This document shows, piece by piece, positions 16,398-25,751 of a DNA stretch of 64,000 nucleotides. Each line of letters opens with the position of its first letter. Position 1 is the stretch's first letter. The translations under genes were made by a program, and so were the position numbers. The notes below the pieces were generated by a model. It ran no database searches. It was not told where the DNA came from and saw only the letters and a program-made list of their open reading frames with translations. Source of the stretch: an uncultured Flavobacteriales bacterium (GTDB taxonomy: Bacteria; Bacteroidota; Bacteroidia; Flavobacteriales_E; Vicingaceae); NCBI GenBank assembly GCA_937901255.1, contig CALCHN010000044.1, positions 118,352-182,351 of the forward strand. Direction: 5' to 3'.

Positions 16398-17438
16398 CTA
16401 CTTGATGCGTAGTTTTCTACCTACTATTAACAACTTGTTTCTGTTGATGCCGTTCATTTCGCAAAGTTCATTTACAGATAGGCCGTATCTGTCAGCAATT
16501 TTATACATGTAATCACCTCTTTCAATGGTGTGATATTTTACCCCAGTAGGCAGTGCAACGTAATCGTACTTTTGTTTAATTAATTCAGCAGAACTGCTTA
16601 TAATGTTGTTTTGTTTAAAATCTATTAATGCTTTAGGGTTAATGGCTTTTCCTTTATAACGCACTTCAAAATGTAAGTGACTTCCTGAAGACCTTCCAGA
16701 GCTACCACCTAAACCAACTACTTGTCCTGCTTGAACAATATCTCCGGCTTTAACTTTAAATCTGTGCAGGTGAGCATACAAAGTTTCTAAACCGTTATAA
16801 TGTCTAACAATTACAACTCGTCCATAACCGGGATGGTAAAGAGCCACACGCACCATTCCGTCAAAAGTAGCGTAAACAGGATCCCAAACCTCTAAATCTA
16901 AATCTATTCCGCTATGTGTCCTTCCATTTCTCCAACCAAAATTAGAAGTAATTACAGGGTCGATTAAAGGTGGGTGATAGTTACAAAAATTGATGGAATC
17001 TGTTAAAGTGATAAGCATTGTAGTATCATTTTTACAAATAGCATCATCATAAGGAAATATGTTTTTCGTATCCCACTTTTGATAAATAGAATTAGCTGGT
17101 AGGGGTGAATCGTCATAAAAATAAGTAAGAGAATTATAGTAATCATGCTCTAACAACCTGCTTTCTGCATATTCGTTTAATTCTTTTAGAATTTCATTGG
17201 GAATCTGATCTAATTCCAATAAAGAATCTATCAACTGAATAATTTGATTGCCAGAAAGCTCAGAAATTGATGGGTAAATAGGACTAGTAGAAGAAACCAC
17301 CAATGCAGAAACAGTATCTTTTTTTGTACGTTCCTCTTTTTTATCTCCGTTTTCTAAATGAGAAAAAGCGTGTAAATTGACTGTCAGTAACAGTAAAAAT
17401 ACATGGAATAAAACTTTATGGAAACTTACCTTTTTCAT
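16398..17438 (-). CDS. M23 family metallopeptidase with LysM domain
   Basis: 346 residues. An N-terminal signal peptide (to about 25, LLTVNLHAFS) is followed by a low-complexity linker. The LytM/M23 zinc peptidase domain covers about 160-275: FGWRNGRTHSGIDLDL carries the first zinc ligands and SGSHLHFEVR (about 243-252) the last. A C-terminal LysM domain (YHTIERGDYMYKIADRYGLS ... about 300-346) binds peptidoglycan. It should act in the periplasm as an endopeptidase or a regulator of cell-wall cleavage. Catalytic residues are retained. Confidence 0.93.
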   Translation of the reverse strand: MKKVSFHKVLFHVFLLLLTVNLHAFSHLENGDKKEERTKKDTVSALVVSSTSPIYPSISELSGNQIIQLIDSLLELDQIPNEILKELNEYAESRLLEHDYYNSLTYFYDDSPLPANSIYQKWDTKNIFPYDDAICKNDTTMLITLTDSINFCNYHPPLIDPVITSNFGWRNGRTHSGIDLDLEVWDPVYATFDGMVRVALYHPGYGRVVIVRHYNGLETLYAHLHRFKVKAGDIVQAGQVVGLGGSSGRSSGSHLHFEVRYKGKAINPKALIDFKQNNIISSSAELIKQKYDYVALPTGVKYHTIERGDYMYKIADRYGLSVNELCEMNGINRNKLLIVGRKLRIK

Positions 17439-17520
17439 TTATTGGGTGGCTAAGATACCAAAAAAATATAAAAACCAACAATTACTAGTTATTAAATAAG
17501 GTGTTTGCTAACAGCTCACA

Positions 17521-18183
17521 TTAGCTTTTTATAGCCCTAATCATTTCTCTTTTTCCAGGAGGGCCAGGTAGTGTTTCTAATTGAAAGCCAACAGATTTAA
17601 GTGTTCTTTTTACCACTCCTTTAGCACAATAAGTTACTAAAATTCCACCAGCATTTAATAAGCTATAAATTTTCGAAAAGATTTCTGCTGTCCATAATTC
17701 TGCTTGTTTTTCAGGAGCAAAAGCATCAAAATAAACAATATCAAAAGTTGTAGTAGTTTGGAAATCTGCTAAATCTTCTTCAACTTTTAGAAGATTAAAG
17801 TTGTTAGAGATAGGAGTGGGAGTATTCCATTCACAAGTATGAAGTTGATTAAATAAAGCTGATTGAGCTATATTGAGTTTTAATTGAGTAGTATAATTAA
17901 GTTGTTTAATAAGTGCTAAGTTCAGTGGAAATTTTTCTAAAGAAACATAATTAATCGTTTGAGAGGAGTTCTCTATTGCTAATAATGTGAGTAAAGCATT
18001 TAGTCCTGTTCCAAAACCAATTTCTAAAATATGGATAGTGTTTTTATTACCAAAATAATGTAAACCATTTTTTATAAAAACATGTTGAGATTCTTGTATA
18101 GCACCATGAATAGAATGGTAGGTCTCGTTCAATTCAGAAACAAACAAGGTATGGGAACCATCTGCAGTTGTTTTTAATTCCAT
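17521..18183 (-). CDS. mnmD: tRNA U34 methyltransferase MnmD (MnmC N-terminal-like)
   Basis: 220 residues. SAM motif I is LEIGFGTGLNALLTLLAI (about 53-70). The family blocks HSIHGAIQESQHVFI near the start, VYFDAFAPEKQAELWT near 150 and a C-terminal GPPGKREMIRA match the stand-alone form of the MnmC methyltransferase domain. It methylates the 5-aminomethyl group of U34 in tRNA anticodons. As in other Bacteroidota there is no fused FAD-oxidase domain. Divergent from the thioredoxin-like gene. Confidence 0.92.
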   Translation of the reverse strand: MELKTTADGSHTLFVSELNETYHSIHGAIQESQHVFIKNGLHYFGNKNTIHILEIGFGTGLNALLTLLAIENSSQTINYVSLEKFPLNLALIKQLNYTTQLKLNIAQSALFNQLHTCEWNTPTPISNNFNLLKVEEDLADFQTTTTFDIVYFDAFAPEKQAELWTAEIFSKIYSLLNAGGILVTYCAKGVVKRTLKSVGFQLETLPGPPGKREMIRAIKS

Positions 18184-18266
18184 TTAATAATCTTTAACTT
18201 AAACAATGATATTAATTATAGTTTCACGCTTAATAACAAGTAATTTTGTAAGTGTAAATTTATGCT

Positions 18267-18878
18267 ATGATAACACAAGAACATATCAACAAAAGTATTT
18301 CTTTTGAGGAATATTATCAACTACACGAAAATCAAGTAGCAACAGGCTCAACCTCAGGTAAAGACCAATCTGAAGCTCTTGTAGAATACACTAAACTTAA
18401 TTTCTCTCGATTAAAAAGAAGTTATAAATCAACAATTCCTTCCGAAAAAGTATTGGAAACAGTTGACTGTTTAAATGAAGAAATGACTTGGTTAGTGTTA
18501 ACGGAAACTTGGTGTGGTGATGCTGCTCAAAACATTCCTGTTTTAGCAAAAATTGCCGAAGCTAACCCCGCAATTTCTTTTCGTTTAATTTTTAGAGATG
18601 AACATCCAGAAGTGATGGATAATTTTCTTACTAATGGCTCTAAATCTATTCCTAAATTAATTGCTTTAGATAAAAACCTTAATGTTTTAGGAACTTGGGG
18701 ACCAAGACCTACTGTAATTCAAGATTGGTTTTTAGGGGAGAAAGCCAACGGAGTAGAAATGGATAAATTAAAAATTGATTTACAACATAAATACAACGAA
18801 GATAAAGGTCAGGCCTTACAGCAAGAAATGGTTGAGCTTATGAAAGCTTGGCTGAATAAAGAATGTTTTTCGGTTTAA
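18267..18878 (+). CDS. thioredoxin family protein
   Basis: 203 residues, cytosolic (no signal). About residues 70-140 show a thioredoxin-like fold with LVLTETWCGDAAQNIPVLAKIAE. The motif WCGDA has one Cys only where a classic thioredoxin has CxxC; this is the Thioredoxin_9/BrxA-like variant common in Bacteroidota. A cis-Pro region (SIPKLIALD) is present. Likely a redox or bacillithiol-related partner; the exact function is not known. Confidence 0.85.
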   Translation: MITQEHINKSISFEEYYQLHENQVATGSTSGKDQSEALVEYTKLNFSRLKRSYKSTIPSEKVLETVDCLNEEMTWLVLTETWCGDAAQNIPVLAKIAEANPAISFRLIFRDEHPEVMDNFLTNGSKSIPKLIALDKNLNVLGTWGPRPTVIQDWFLGEKANGVEMDKLKIDLQHKYNEDKGQALQQEMVELMKAWLNKECFSV

Positions 18879-18976
18879 TGGTAGAAACGTTTTGTTTTAT
18901 TAACAAAGCAATAGTTCGTATAAAAATACCTCTCTACAAAATTCGTTAATTTTGGGACTTTCAAAAAAATAGATTT

Positions 18977-21451
18977 ATGAAACATCCCATTATCATTTAT
19001 TGCTTAGTTATTACTTTTCTAGGATTTATCCCCAAGGTAAAAGCTCAAGATCCATTAACTGCAGGAGAAATAAAGTTAGCATTAAATAAGCTTAATACTT
19101 TGGGTAGTGTGCTTTATTTAGCCGCTCATCCTGATGATGAAAATACCCGATTAATTGCCTACATGGCAAATGAAAAATTGATGCGTACGGGTTACCTTTC
19201 TTTAACCAGAGGCGATGGTGGTCAAAATTTGATTGGTACTGAGCAAGGTGCTTTAATGGGCGTTGTACGTACACAAGAATTATTAGAAGCTAGAAAAATT
19301 GACGGTGGCGAACAGTTTTTTACCCGAGCAGTTGATTTCGGATATTCTAAAACTCCGGAAGAAACATTTACCAAATGGGACAAGCAAAAAGTGTTGGCAG
19401 ATGTAGTATATACCATCAGAAAATTTAGACCAGATGTAATTATTACTCGTTTTCCTAAAACTGCTTATGCAGGTCATGGTCATCATACTGCTTCTGCAAT
19501 ATTAGCTGAAGAAGCTTTTGATTTAGCTGCAGACTCAACTGCATTTCCTGAGCAACTAATTTATGTAGATGTTTGGCAGCCTAAACGTTTGTTTTTAAAT
19601 GCTAGCACATGGTGGGATAAAGATTTACCCGAAAAAGCTAAAGGCAATCCAGATTATATTACTATTGATGTTGGTACTTATAATCCCTTATTAGGAAAAG
19701 CTTATAGCGAAATAGCAGCAGAAAGCAGAACCATGCACAAAAGTCAAGGATTTGGTGCCGCAAAAGTTAGAGGGGTGCAAGAGGAGTATTTGGTGTTGCA
19801 AAAAGGTGATAAATTTGAGAATGATGTTTTTGATGGCATCGATTTTTCGTGGAATAGAATAGAAGAAGGGAAAGAAATTAGTGTTTTAATTCAAGAAGCA
19901 ACTACCAATTTTGATGCTGAACATCCTGAAAAAATTGTTCCTGTTTTACTGAAAGTATTTACAAAAATTAATGCACTGCCTTATAGTTCTTGGAAATATG
20001 TTAAGTTGGCAGAAGTTGCTAGATTAATCAGCTCTTGTATGGGCTTGCACGCTGAATTTATTGCAGATGATTTTAGTGCAACACCAGGAACTTCGGTTAC
20101 TGGAGTGGTAAATATCGTTAACCGAAGTAATTTAAAGGTAAAACTTACTAATGTTGGTATAATGGAAAAAGACAGTACTATTAACATAGAACTCCCTAAA
20201 AATGAAATGCAAAATATTAATATCCCTTTTGTTTGCGAAAGTGAAGCAAACACCAATCCTTATTGGTTAAACAAGCCTTACGAAGGAATTTTTGAAGTTG
20301 CTCAGCAAGATATGATTGGACTTCCTCAAAATAGAAATAAGCTTTATGCAGCCATTATGTTAGAAGTAGAAGGAACGTTTTTTTACCTAACTCAACCTTT
20401 GCAGTATAAATGGACTGATAGAGTGAAAGGGGAGATTTACAGACCATTTGTAGTTTTACCTAAAATTACTGCTGCTGTTGCTGAAAATGTGTATGTTTTT
20501 TCTGCTAACACTCCTAAAAAAGTAGTGGTAACGGTAAAATCGCATGAAAAAAATAGTAATGGAAATGTGAGCTTAGCTTTACCTAAAGGTTGGAAAGTTA
20601 GTCCTGAAGTAGCTGAATTCTCTATTGCTGAAAAAAATCAAGAACAACAAATCACCTTTATGGTTACTCCTTCTGCAACAGCATCTGAAGTAGAAATGAA
20701 AGTAGTAATCAATAAATCTCCAGCAAAAGAAGCTATTTTTATTGAATATGACCATATTAACATACAAACTGTTATAAAGGAAGCAAGAGCCAAAATGGTG
20801 CGTTTAGATGTAAAAACCAATGGACAAAAAATTGGCTACATTATGGGAGCAGGAGATGAAGTGCCAAATGCCTTGGAACAATTAGGTTATCAGGTAGTAT
20901 TGTTGGATGAAGATAAATTGAAGAATGAAAATCTATCTCAGTTTGACGCTATTATTTGTGGTATTAGAGCTTACAATACTAATAAATACATGGGCAATGT
21001 TTACACTAAAATTATGGATTATATTAAAGATGGAGGAAATTACATTGTTCAGTACAATGTAAATAGAGGATTAGTAACCGATAAAATTGGTCCGTATAAA
21101 TTTAACATTAGTAAAGATAGAGTAACCGAAGAAGATGCAACCGTTACTTTTGTAAATGCTAAACATTCTGTACTGAATTACCCTAATAAGCTTACAGCAG
21201 CTGATTTTGAAGGATGGGTGCAGGAAAGAGGTTTGTATTTTGCCGATGAATGGGATGAGCAATTTCAATCAATTTTAATAATGAATGATAAAGGAGAAAC
21301 GAGTAAAAAAGGTAGTGTTTTAGTAGCACATTATGGAAAAGGAAGCTTTATTTATACAGGCGTTTCTTTTTTTAGAGAACTACCTGCCGGAGTAAGCGGT
21401 GCTTTCCGATTATTTGCCAACATGGTAAGTTATAAGCAGACAATCAATTAG
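18977..21451 (+). CDS. PIG-L family deacetylase, large multidomain exported protein
   Basis: 824 residues. Signal peptide to about 23 (GFIPKVKAQ). The PIG-L deacetylase domain is at about 30-270, with the zinc motif AAHPDDEN (residues about 49-56) and the second-histidine region AGHGHHTASA near 163. The middle (about 360-620) is a beta-sandwich region, and residues about 630-820 resemble a ThuA/GATase-like Rossmann domain (YIMGAGDEVPNALEQLGYQV). It probably deacetylates an amino sugar outside the cytoplasm. A TAATTTTG box at 18947-18954 may be its promoter. Much longer than the 230-300 residue core. Confidence 0.88.
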   Translation: MKHPIIIYCLVITFLGFIPKVKAQDPLTAGEIKLALNKLNTLGSVLYLAAHPDDENTRLIAYMANEKLMRTGYLSLTRGDGGQNLIGTEQGALMGVVRTQELLEARKIDGGEQFFTRAVDFGYSKTPEETFTKWDKQKVLADVVYTIRKFRPDVIITRFPKTAYAGHGHHTASAILAEEAFDLAADSTAFPEQLIYVDVWQPKRLFLNASTWWDKDLPEKAKGNPDYITIDVGTYNPLLGKAYSEIAAESRTMHKSQGFGAAKVRGVQEEYLVLQKGDKFENDVFDGIDFSWNRIEEGKEISVLIQEATTNFDAEHPEKIVPVLLKVFTKINALPYSSWKYVKLAEVARLISSCMGLHAEFIADDFSATPGTSVTGVVNIVNRSNLKVKLTNVGIMEKDSTINIELPKNEMQNINIPFVCESEANTNPYWLNKPYEGIFEVAQQDMIGLPQNRNKLYAAIMLEVEGTFFYLTQPLQYKWTDRVKGEIYRPFVVLPKITAAVAENVYVFSANTPKKVVVTVKSHEKNSNGNVSLALPKGWKVSPEVAEFSIAEKNQEQQITFMVTPSATASEVEMKVVINKSPAKEAIFIEYDHINIQTVIKEARAKMVRLDVKTNGQKIGYIMGAGDEVPNALEQLGYQVVLLDEDKLKNENLSQFDAIICGIRAYNTNKYMGNVYTKIMDYIKDGGNYIVQYNVNRGLVTDKIGPYKFNISKDRVTEEDATVTFVNAKHSVLNYPNKLTAADFEGWVQERGLYFADEWDEQFQSILIMNDKGETSKKGSVLVAHYGKGSFIYTGVSFFRELPAGVSGAFRLFANMVSYKQTIN

Positions 21452-21475
21452 AGATTAAAAATTAGAAATTGTTGA

Positions 21476-21520
21476 TTATCCTCTCCCAATCCTCCTTTTT
21501 GAGGAGTTAGGGGAGGATAA
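21476..21520. repeat. long imperfect hairpin between convergent genes
   Basis: Arms TTATCC...GGATAA enclose CTCTCCCAATCCTCC and GAGGAGTTAGGGGAGG around a T-run loop. It resembles the other C-rich repeats of the window but lacks the GATAAC module, so I treat it as a separate type. It sits between the deacetylase gene and a minus-strand gene and could act as a terminator. Confidence 0.6.
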
Positions 21521-21535
21521 TTAACAAAAACTATA

Positions 21536-22009
21536 CTATGGCCATTCAGGAGTATCCTCATCCGACCATAAAACGCTCCATTGAATTTCAGAAAGCACAT
21601 CATCTTCAAACCAAAGATTGATACCTGCATCTAAAAAGCTAATTAGTTTTTGGTTTTCACCTTCATCAGAGAAATCTTCTAAATAATTATCGCCTAAATC
21701 CATATTTTCTGTTTCAGCTAAAGCTTCATCAACAGATAAACCGATTAATTTTTTGCCATTAATTGTAGCTTCGGGAGAACTTGTTGCAATAGTAGTTAAA
21801 CGCCATCCATCTTCTTCATCAAAAGAAAAAGAAGTTTCTAATTCATCATAATGCCAATCTTCTGTTTGGTAATCTTCCTCTTCGGTAGCGTTATATAAAT
21901 CTTTTTCTGTAGGTTCTCCTAAAGTTTGTTTCAGTTGGTCTCTTTTGCTTCCAAAAGTAATGTTGCTAATACCTTTGCCTGCTTTTATTTCGTATGAAAA
22001 ATCACTCAT
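21536..22009 (-). CDS. hypothetical acidic protein
   Basis: 157 residues, very acidic, cytosolic. It starts with FSYEIKAGKGISNITFGSKRDQLKQTLGEPTEK, a pattern also seen in immunity-like or unknown small proteins where a 'GxGxxxIxFGxxxxxLxxxxGxP' block begins the fold. A Trp-rich end follows (IQWSVLWSDEDTPEW). I cannot assign a function. A TACCTTTG box at 22041-22034 lies 25 bp before the ATG. Confidence 0.75.
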   Translation of the reverse strand: MSDFSYEIKAGKGISNITFGSKRDQLKQTLGEPTEKDLYNATEEEDYQTEDWHYDELETSFSFDEEDGWRLTTIATSSPEATINGKKLIGLSVDEALAETENMDLGDNYLEDFSDEGENQKLISFLDAGINLWFEDDVLSEIQWSVLWSDEDTPEWP

Positions 22010-22154
22010 AATTTTAATTGTTTTTGTGTACTACAAAGGTACAATGCTTATTGGATATAAATAGCTAATGTACCAGTTTTAATTATACATTTTTTAATCG
22101 ACCTAACTAGCTACAATTAACATCAACCTAAAATTTATGTTACTAAAGATTGGT

Positions 22155-22454
22155 TTAGATAAATACTAAGAATATCCCTTTAATAATCAACCAAGTTAAT
22201 AAGGGTAGTATTAGTATTGAAATAATAATTATTAGGATAGTCTTTCGAAGTTCTTTTTGCTGGTTTCTTTTGATTTTTATACGCACAGCATCTAATTCTT
22301 CTTTTGTTGCTTTTCTAAAGTTTGGCTTCTCACTTCTGACAACATGTATGTAATCTTGCATTATTTTGAAGTAACTTTTTTTCTTACGAAGAGCTTCATT
22401 TGCCTTTATGCGGGCAATCATTTCAGCAATATGACCACCACCTCCTCCTGTCAT
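22155..22454 (-). CDS. small membrane-anchored hypothetical protein
   Basis: 99 residues. It begins with a striking MTGGGGGH, then a basic amphipathic helical stretch (AEMIARIKANEALRKKKSYF), and ends with a hydrophobic helix (about 72-97). There is no signal peptide, so the protein is C-terminally tail-anchored with a cytosolic basic domain. The family is unknown to me. It stands alone between the acidic protein and a glycosyltransferase, all on the minus strand. Confidence 0.7.
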   Translation of the reverse strand: MTGGGGGHIAEMIARIKANEALRKKKSYFKIMQDYIHVVRSEKPNFRKATKEELDAVRIKIKRNQQKELRKTILIIIISILILPLLTWLIIKGIFLVFI

Positions 22455-22563
22455 AATTGTAACATAAGGTTAGTAGTATCAATGATTTTATTTTGAATAG
22501 AGATATTGCTGTTCAATTTGAATAGTTAAGCATATAAATATAGTAAAAAAATTATATTTTTCA

Positions 22564-23559
22564 TCAACAAAAAAAGAAATAATCTATTCCTTGTGTTAAG
22601 TTTTGGTTGACAAATAAGGTTTTTACTTCTTGCTGTGCTAATGGGTTGGCAATGGTTATAATACTTTGGTAATGGTTAAAATTCTCAATGTTTTTATAGT
22701 CTATCATTTGCTGACCATAAATTTCTTTGCCTATTTTTTTAGGATTATCGCATATCCATACAAAAGGTATGTTGGCATTTAAAAGCAATTCGGCTACTTT
22801 TTTACCTTTTTTTCCAGCTCCCCAGAGCAACGTTTTTTTTGTTGGATTAATGTCTATTCTTAAAAAATGATATACTTTTAATTCAATAAAACTGCTGTCG
22901 GCATAATTTTTATCATTTCTAGAGGTTCTTTCGGGATAATCTCTCCAATAATGAAGAATTTTATTTGAAGGGATACATTTTAAGTTGTTTTTGTAAAATC
23001 TAAAAGCAAGGTCGTAATCTTCTGGATAAATGGTTGAATTAAAACCACCACTACTTTCAAAATCTTCTTTATAAACCATCCAACAAGGGGAAGGAATGAC
23101 ACATTCTTTATAAATATCAGTAAAGTTCCTTCCTTTTTTAGTTAAGCCGTTGAGCCACTCTTCATATTTTTCAAATCCCTTTCCAATGGGTTTTTCCGAA
23201 AAGTATTTTACCAATCCAAGAGCAATATGATTGTTGCCGTATTGCAGTAATTGCTCTTTTTGTGTTGCTAATTTTTCGGGAGCCATTACATCATCAGAAT
23301 CCATGCGGGTTATAAATGTTCCAGCACTCTTTGAATAAGCCAATTGTAGTGCATCAATAATTCCATTACCTGTATTATCCCATACGTTAATTCGTTCATC
23401 TTGCTTTGCAAAAGAAGTTAGTATTTCTTTACTAGTATCAGTAGAATGGTCGTTAATAGCAATTAATTCCCAATTTTTATCTGTCTGATTAATAATAGAA
23501 TTAATACATTCGGACAAGTAAAGAGAAGTATTTTTCACGGGAATTATAATGCTAACCAT
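22564..23559 (-). CDS. family 2 glycosyltransferase with C-terminal Rossmann-like domain
   Basis: 331 residues. The GT2 domain (1-230) has SIIIPVKNTSLYLSECINSI, LIAINDHSTDTS and RMDSDDVM (about 93-100) and a SPCWMVYKEDF acceptor-side block. After about residue 240 a second small nucleotide-binding-like segment begins with LLWGAGKKGKKVAELL and ends with a Cys-terminal tail, a 'FlmD/NeuD-like' GxGxxG layout seen in some polysaccharide enzymes. No membrane helices. Substrate unknown. Confidence 0.88.
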   Translation of the reverse strand: MVSIIIPVKNTSLYLSECINSIINQTDKNWELIAINDHSTDTSKEILTSFAKQDERINVWDNTGNGIIDALQLAYSKSAGTFITRMDSDDVMAPEKLATQKEQLLQYGNNHIALGLVKYFSEKPIGKGFEKYEEWLNGLTKKGRNFTDIYKECVIPSPCWMVYKEDFESSGGFNSTIYPEDYDLAFRFYKNNLKCIPSNKILHYWRDYPERTSRNDKNYADSSFIELKVYHFLRIDINPTKKTLLWGAGKKGKKVAELLLNANIPFVWICDNPKKIGKEIYGQQMIDYKNIENFNHYQSIITIANPLAQQEVKTLFVNQNLTQGIDYFFFC

Positions 23560-23636
23560 AAAATTAAAGTTGGTAAATAAATTAATAATTTATATTTTAG
23601 CTGTCTAAAATTAATATTAACTAAAAATTTAAAAAT

Positions 23637-24506
23637 ATGAAAAAAATTTACATTTTAGCAATTTCTATCATGGGTTTTCAATCAATGAATGCTCAGATTA
23701 CTAATTATGCCACTATTCCTTATGCAACAGGTTTTGAGAGTGGTACTTTAGACAACAATTGGTATACTACCTCAAGTTCTCAAGATGGAAGAATACAAAT
23801 CTGGAACTCTACTAGTTTAATATGGGGTGGTGATACAGCAAAAGCACACACTGATAGTTTATGGTTAGGTATGGATAATAGTCCTGGAGGAAGTTATGTA
23901 ACCAATGAAGCTTGGATTGGTTTAGATTTATTAGGAGAAACACAAGTTAGATTTAGTTTTTGGTGGGCTGAATGGAATGATGAAACAGAACCAGAAGATG
24001 GAATATATATTTCTGATGATGGTGGAACTACATTCACTAAAGTACTTGATTTAAATGGTGCTTCTTATACAGATTTAGAGTGGTACTATTTTGAATTAAA
24101 TTTAGATAGCCTTAATACTGCTCACGGCTTAAGTTTTACTGCTACTTATGTTATAAAGCTTCAGCAATACGATAATTATTATTTTGCAGGAGGAAATGAT
24201 GGTTTCTTATTTGATGATATTAATGTTGAAAGCACTTTTGTTTCAGGTATTTCAGAGCAAGAAGAAGTGAAGGTTAAAGTTTTTCCTAATCCAACTGTAG
24301 ATTTTGTTAACATTAGCTTAAGCAAGTCAAACAATAATTATTCTTATCAATTATATTCGATAGATGGACAATTAATTGAAGAAAATAATTCAATAAACGG
24401 AAACAGTATAAAGTTGAATTTGTCTGATTATAATTCTGGAGTTTACTTTGTTAATCTGTATAGTAATGGAGAAATGATAAAATCACACAAATTATTTAAA
24501 CAATAA
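23637..24506 (+). CDS. T9SS type A sorting domain-containing secreted protein
   Basis: 289 residues. Signal peptide about 1-19 (ILAISIMGFQSMNAQ). Residues 25-195 form a beta-sandwich, MAM/CBM-like region with GFESGTLDNNWYT and FLFDDINVES. The last 75 residues (KVKVFPNPTVDFVNISLS ... HKLFKQ) are a classic type A C-terminal domain, directing export through the type IX system and cleavage/attachment at the surface. Adhesin-like or carbohydrate-binding role is possible. No catalytic motif seen. Confidence 0.88.
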   Translation: MKKIYILAISIMGFQSMNAQITNYATIPYATGFESGTLDNNWYTTSSSQDGRIQIWNSTSLIWGGDTAKAHTDSLWLGMDNSPGGSYVTNEAWIGLDLLGETQVRFSFWWAEWNDETEPEDGIYISDDGGTTFTKVLDLNGASYTDLEWYYFELNLDSLNTAHGLSFTATYVIKLQQYDNYYFAGGNDGFLFDDINVESTFVSGISEQEEVKVKVFPNPTVDFVNISLSKSNNNYSYQLYSIDGQLIEENNSINGNSIKLNLSDYNSGVYFVNLYSNGEMIKSHKLFKQ

Positions 24507-24522
24507 TAGTGTAATATTGATT

Positions 24523-24563
24523 AAAAAAAGAGAGGCTGATTATTTATCAGCCTCTCTTTTTTT
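24523..24563. terminator. bidirectional intrinsic terminator
   Basis: A long perfect stem (AGAGAGGCTGAT / ATCAGCCTCTCT) with a 5-nt loop lies between an A-run and a T-run, so it can stop transcription from both the T9SS gene (plus) and the cytochrome gene (minus). Confidence 0.9.
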
Positions 24564-24570
24564 ATAGTTC

Positions 24571-25677
24571 TTATGGTGCTTGAAAATCAGGATTAGTAAC
24601 AAAGCTATTGTCGGTTAGCGATAATAAAAATGCTTTTAAATTGGCTTTTTCCTGAACTGTTAATTGAACACCACCATTTGCAGCATGTTCCATCATAGGG
24701 TCTATGGTAGCAGACATCTGAACTCCTGTACTATAATGTTCTAGTACTTCATCAAGTGTTTCAAATCTTCCATCGTGCATGTAGGGAGCGGTAAAAACTA
24801 AATTTCTTAATGAAGGAGTTTTAAATTTACCATTATCAGCAGGATTTCCTGTAACAGCTCCTAAACCTAAATCCGTAAATGTTGCGTCTAAACCATTGTT
24901 ATGAAAGTCATTGTCTGTCCAAAGTGGATTTCCGGCACTACCATGGCAATGAAAACAGTCGCCACCTTGCTGATCCATAAAAAGATTAAATCCGCTAGCT
25001 TCTTGAGGGGTTAACGCTTCCATTCCTAATAAATACCTATCAAATTTAGAATTAGCAGAAATAAGCGTTCTTTCAAATTGAGCGATGGCTTTTACCACCA
25101 AAACAGAATCTATTGTAGAAGTGCCAAAAGCTGCATTAAACATGTTAGGGTAGCTAGGATGACTTTGCAAACTTGCCACAGCATTTGGCCAAGTATGGTG
25201 CATTTCTATAGGATTTACAACAGGTTCGAAAGCTTGTCCTTCAAGACCTAAAGCTCTTCCATCCCAAAAAAAAGTATTGTTATAATTCCATGCAGCATTA
25301 AAAATAGCCATGGAATTTCTGTTTCCTTGTAAACCATCAATTCCTGTACTAAATTGGTTGGTATCCGTAAAAGCAAGTTGGGGAGCATGGCATGTAGCAC
25401 AAGATTGAGTTCCATCACCAGAAAGTATAGGATCGTAAAATAAATGTCTTCCTAATTCAACGCCTTCAACTGTTAACGGATTGTTTGGTGGATTAAAAGG
25501 AGCTGGTAATGTTTGTGCAAAAATTGCAGGAATATTTAATGCATAAGGAGTAGGAGAACTGCCTCCAGGTGGTGGTGGAATAGGAGTAGGGGTAACAGGA
25601 TCCTTATCTTTAGAACAAGAATACAAAACACCAAAGGCAATCAATAGTAAAAGCGTAAGTTTATTAGTGGTTGTCAT
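24571..25677 (-). CDS. di-haem cytochrome c peroxidase/MauG family protein (MbnH-like)
   Basis: 368 residues, lipoprotein-like N-terminus (FGVLYSCSKDKD) with a Pro/Gly linker. Two c-type haem motifs are present, CATCH (about residue 93) and CFHCH (about 240), and the later YMHDGRF block typical of the MauG/CcpA family. It acts outside the cytoplasm. The neighbouring gene is an MbnP-type protein, and MbnP/MbnH pairs act together: the di-haem enzyme oxidises a Trp of its partner to form a copper-binding site. That assignment comes from gene context; plain peroxidase activity is the alternative. Confidence 0.88.
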   Translation of the reverse strand: MTTTNKLTLLLLIAFGVLYSCSKDKDPVTPTPIPPPPGGSSPTPYALNIPAIFAQTLPAPFNPPNNPLTVEGVELGRHLFYDPILSGDGTQSCATCHAPQLAFTDTNQFSTGIDGLQGNRNSMAIFNAAWNYNNTFFWDGRALGLEGQAFEPVVNPIEMHHTWPNAVASLQSHPSYPNMFNAAFGTSTIDSVLVVKAIAQFERTLISANSKFDRYLLGMEALTPQEASGFNLFMDQQGGDCFHCHGSAGNPLWTDNDFHNNGLDATFTDLGLGAVTGNPADNGKFKTPSLRNLVFTAPYMHDGRFETLDEVLEHYSTGVQMSATIDPMMEHAANGGVQLTVQEKANLKAFLLSLTDNSFVTNPDFQAP

Positions 25678-25693
25678 AATAGTTATGATATAA

Positions 25694-25729
25694 AAAAGAC
25701 CTAAACAAAGTTAATCATTTAGGTCTTTT
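25694..25729 (-). terminator. hairpin after the MbnP-like gene
   Basis: AAAAGACCTAAA pairs with TTTAGGTCTTTT around a 12-nt loop; T-run on the minus strand. It lies between the MbnP-like gene and the cytochrome gene, so the latter may have its own promoter or receive partial read-through. Confidence 0.8.
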
Positions 25730-25751
25730 AATTTATTAAATTAACAATTAA

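Noticed and set aside
24571..25677. Ordinary cytochrome c peroxidase as the only reading of the di-haem protein
   Set aside because: The MbnP-like neighbour makes a MbnH-type role more likely, although plain peroxidase activity remains possible.
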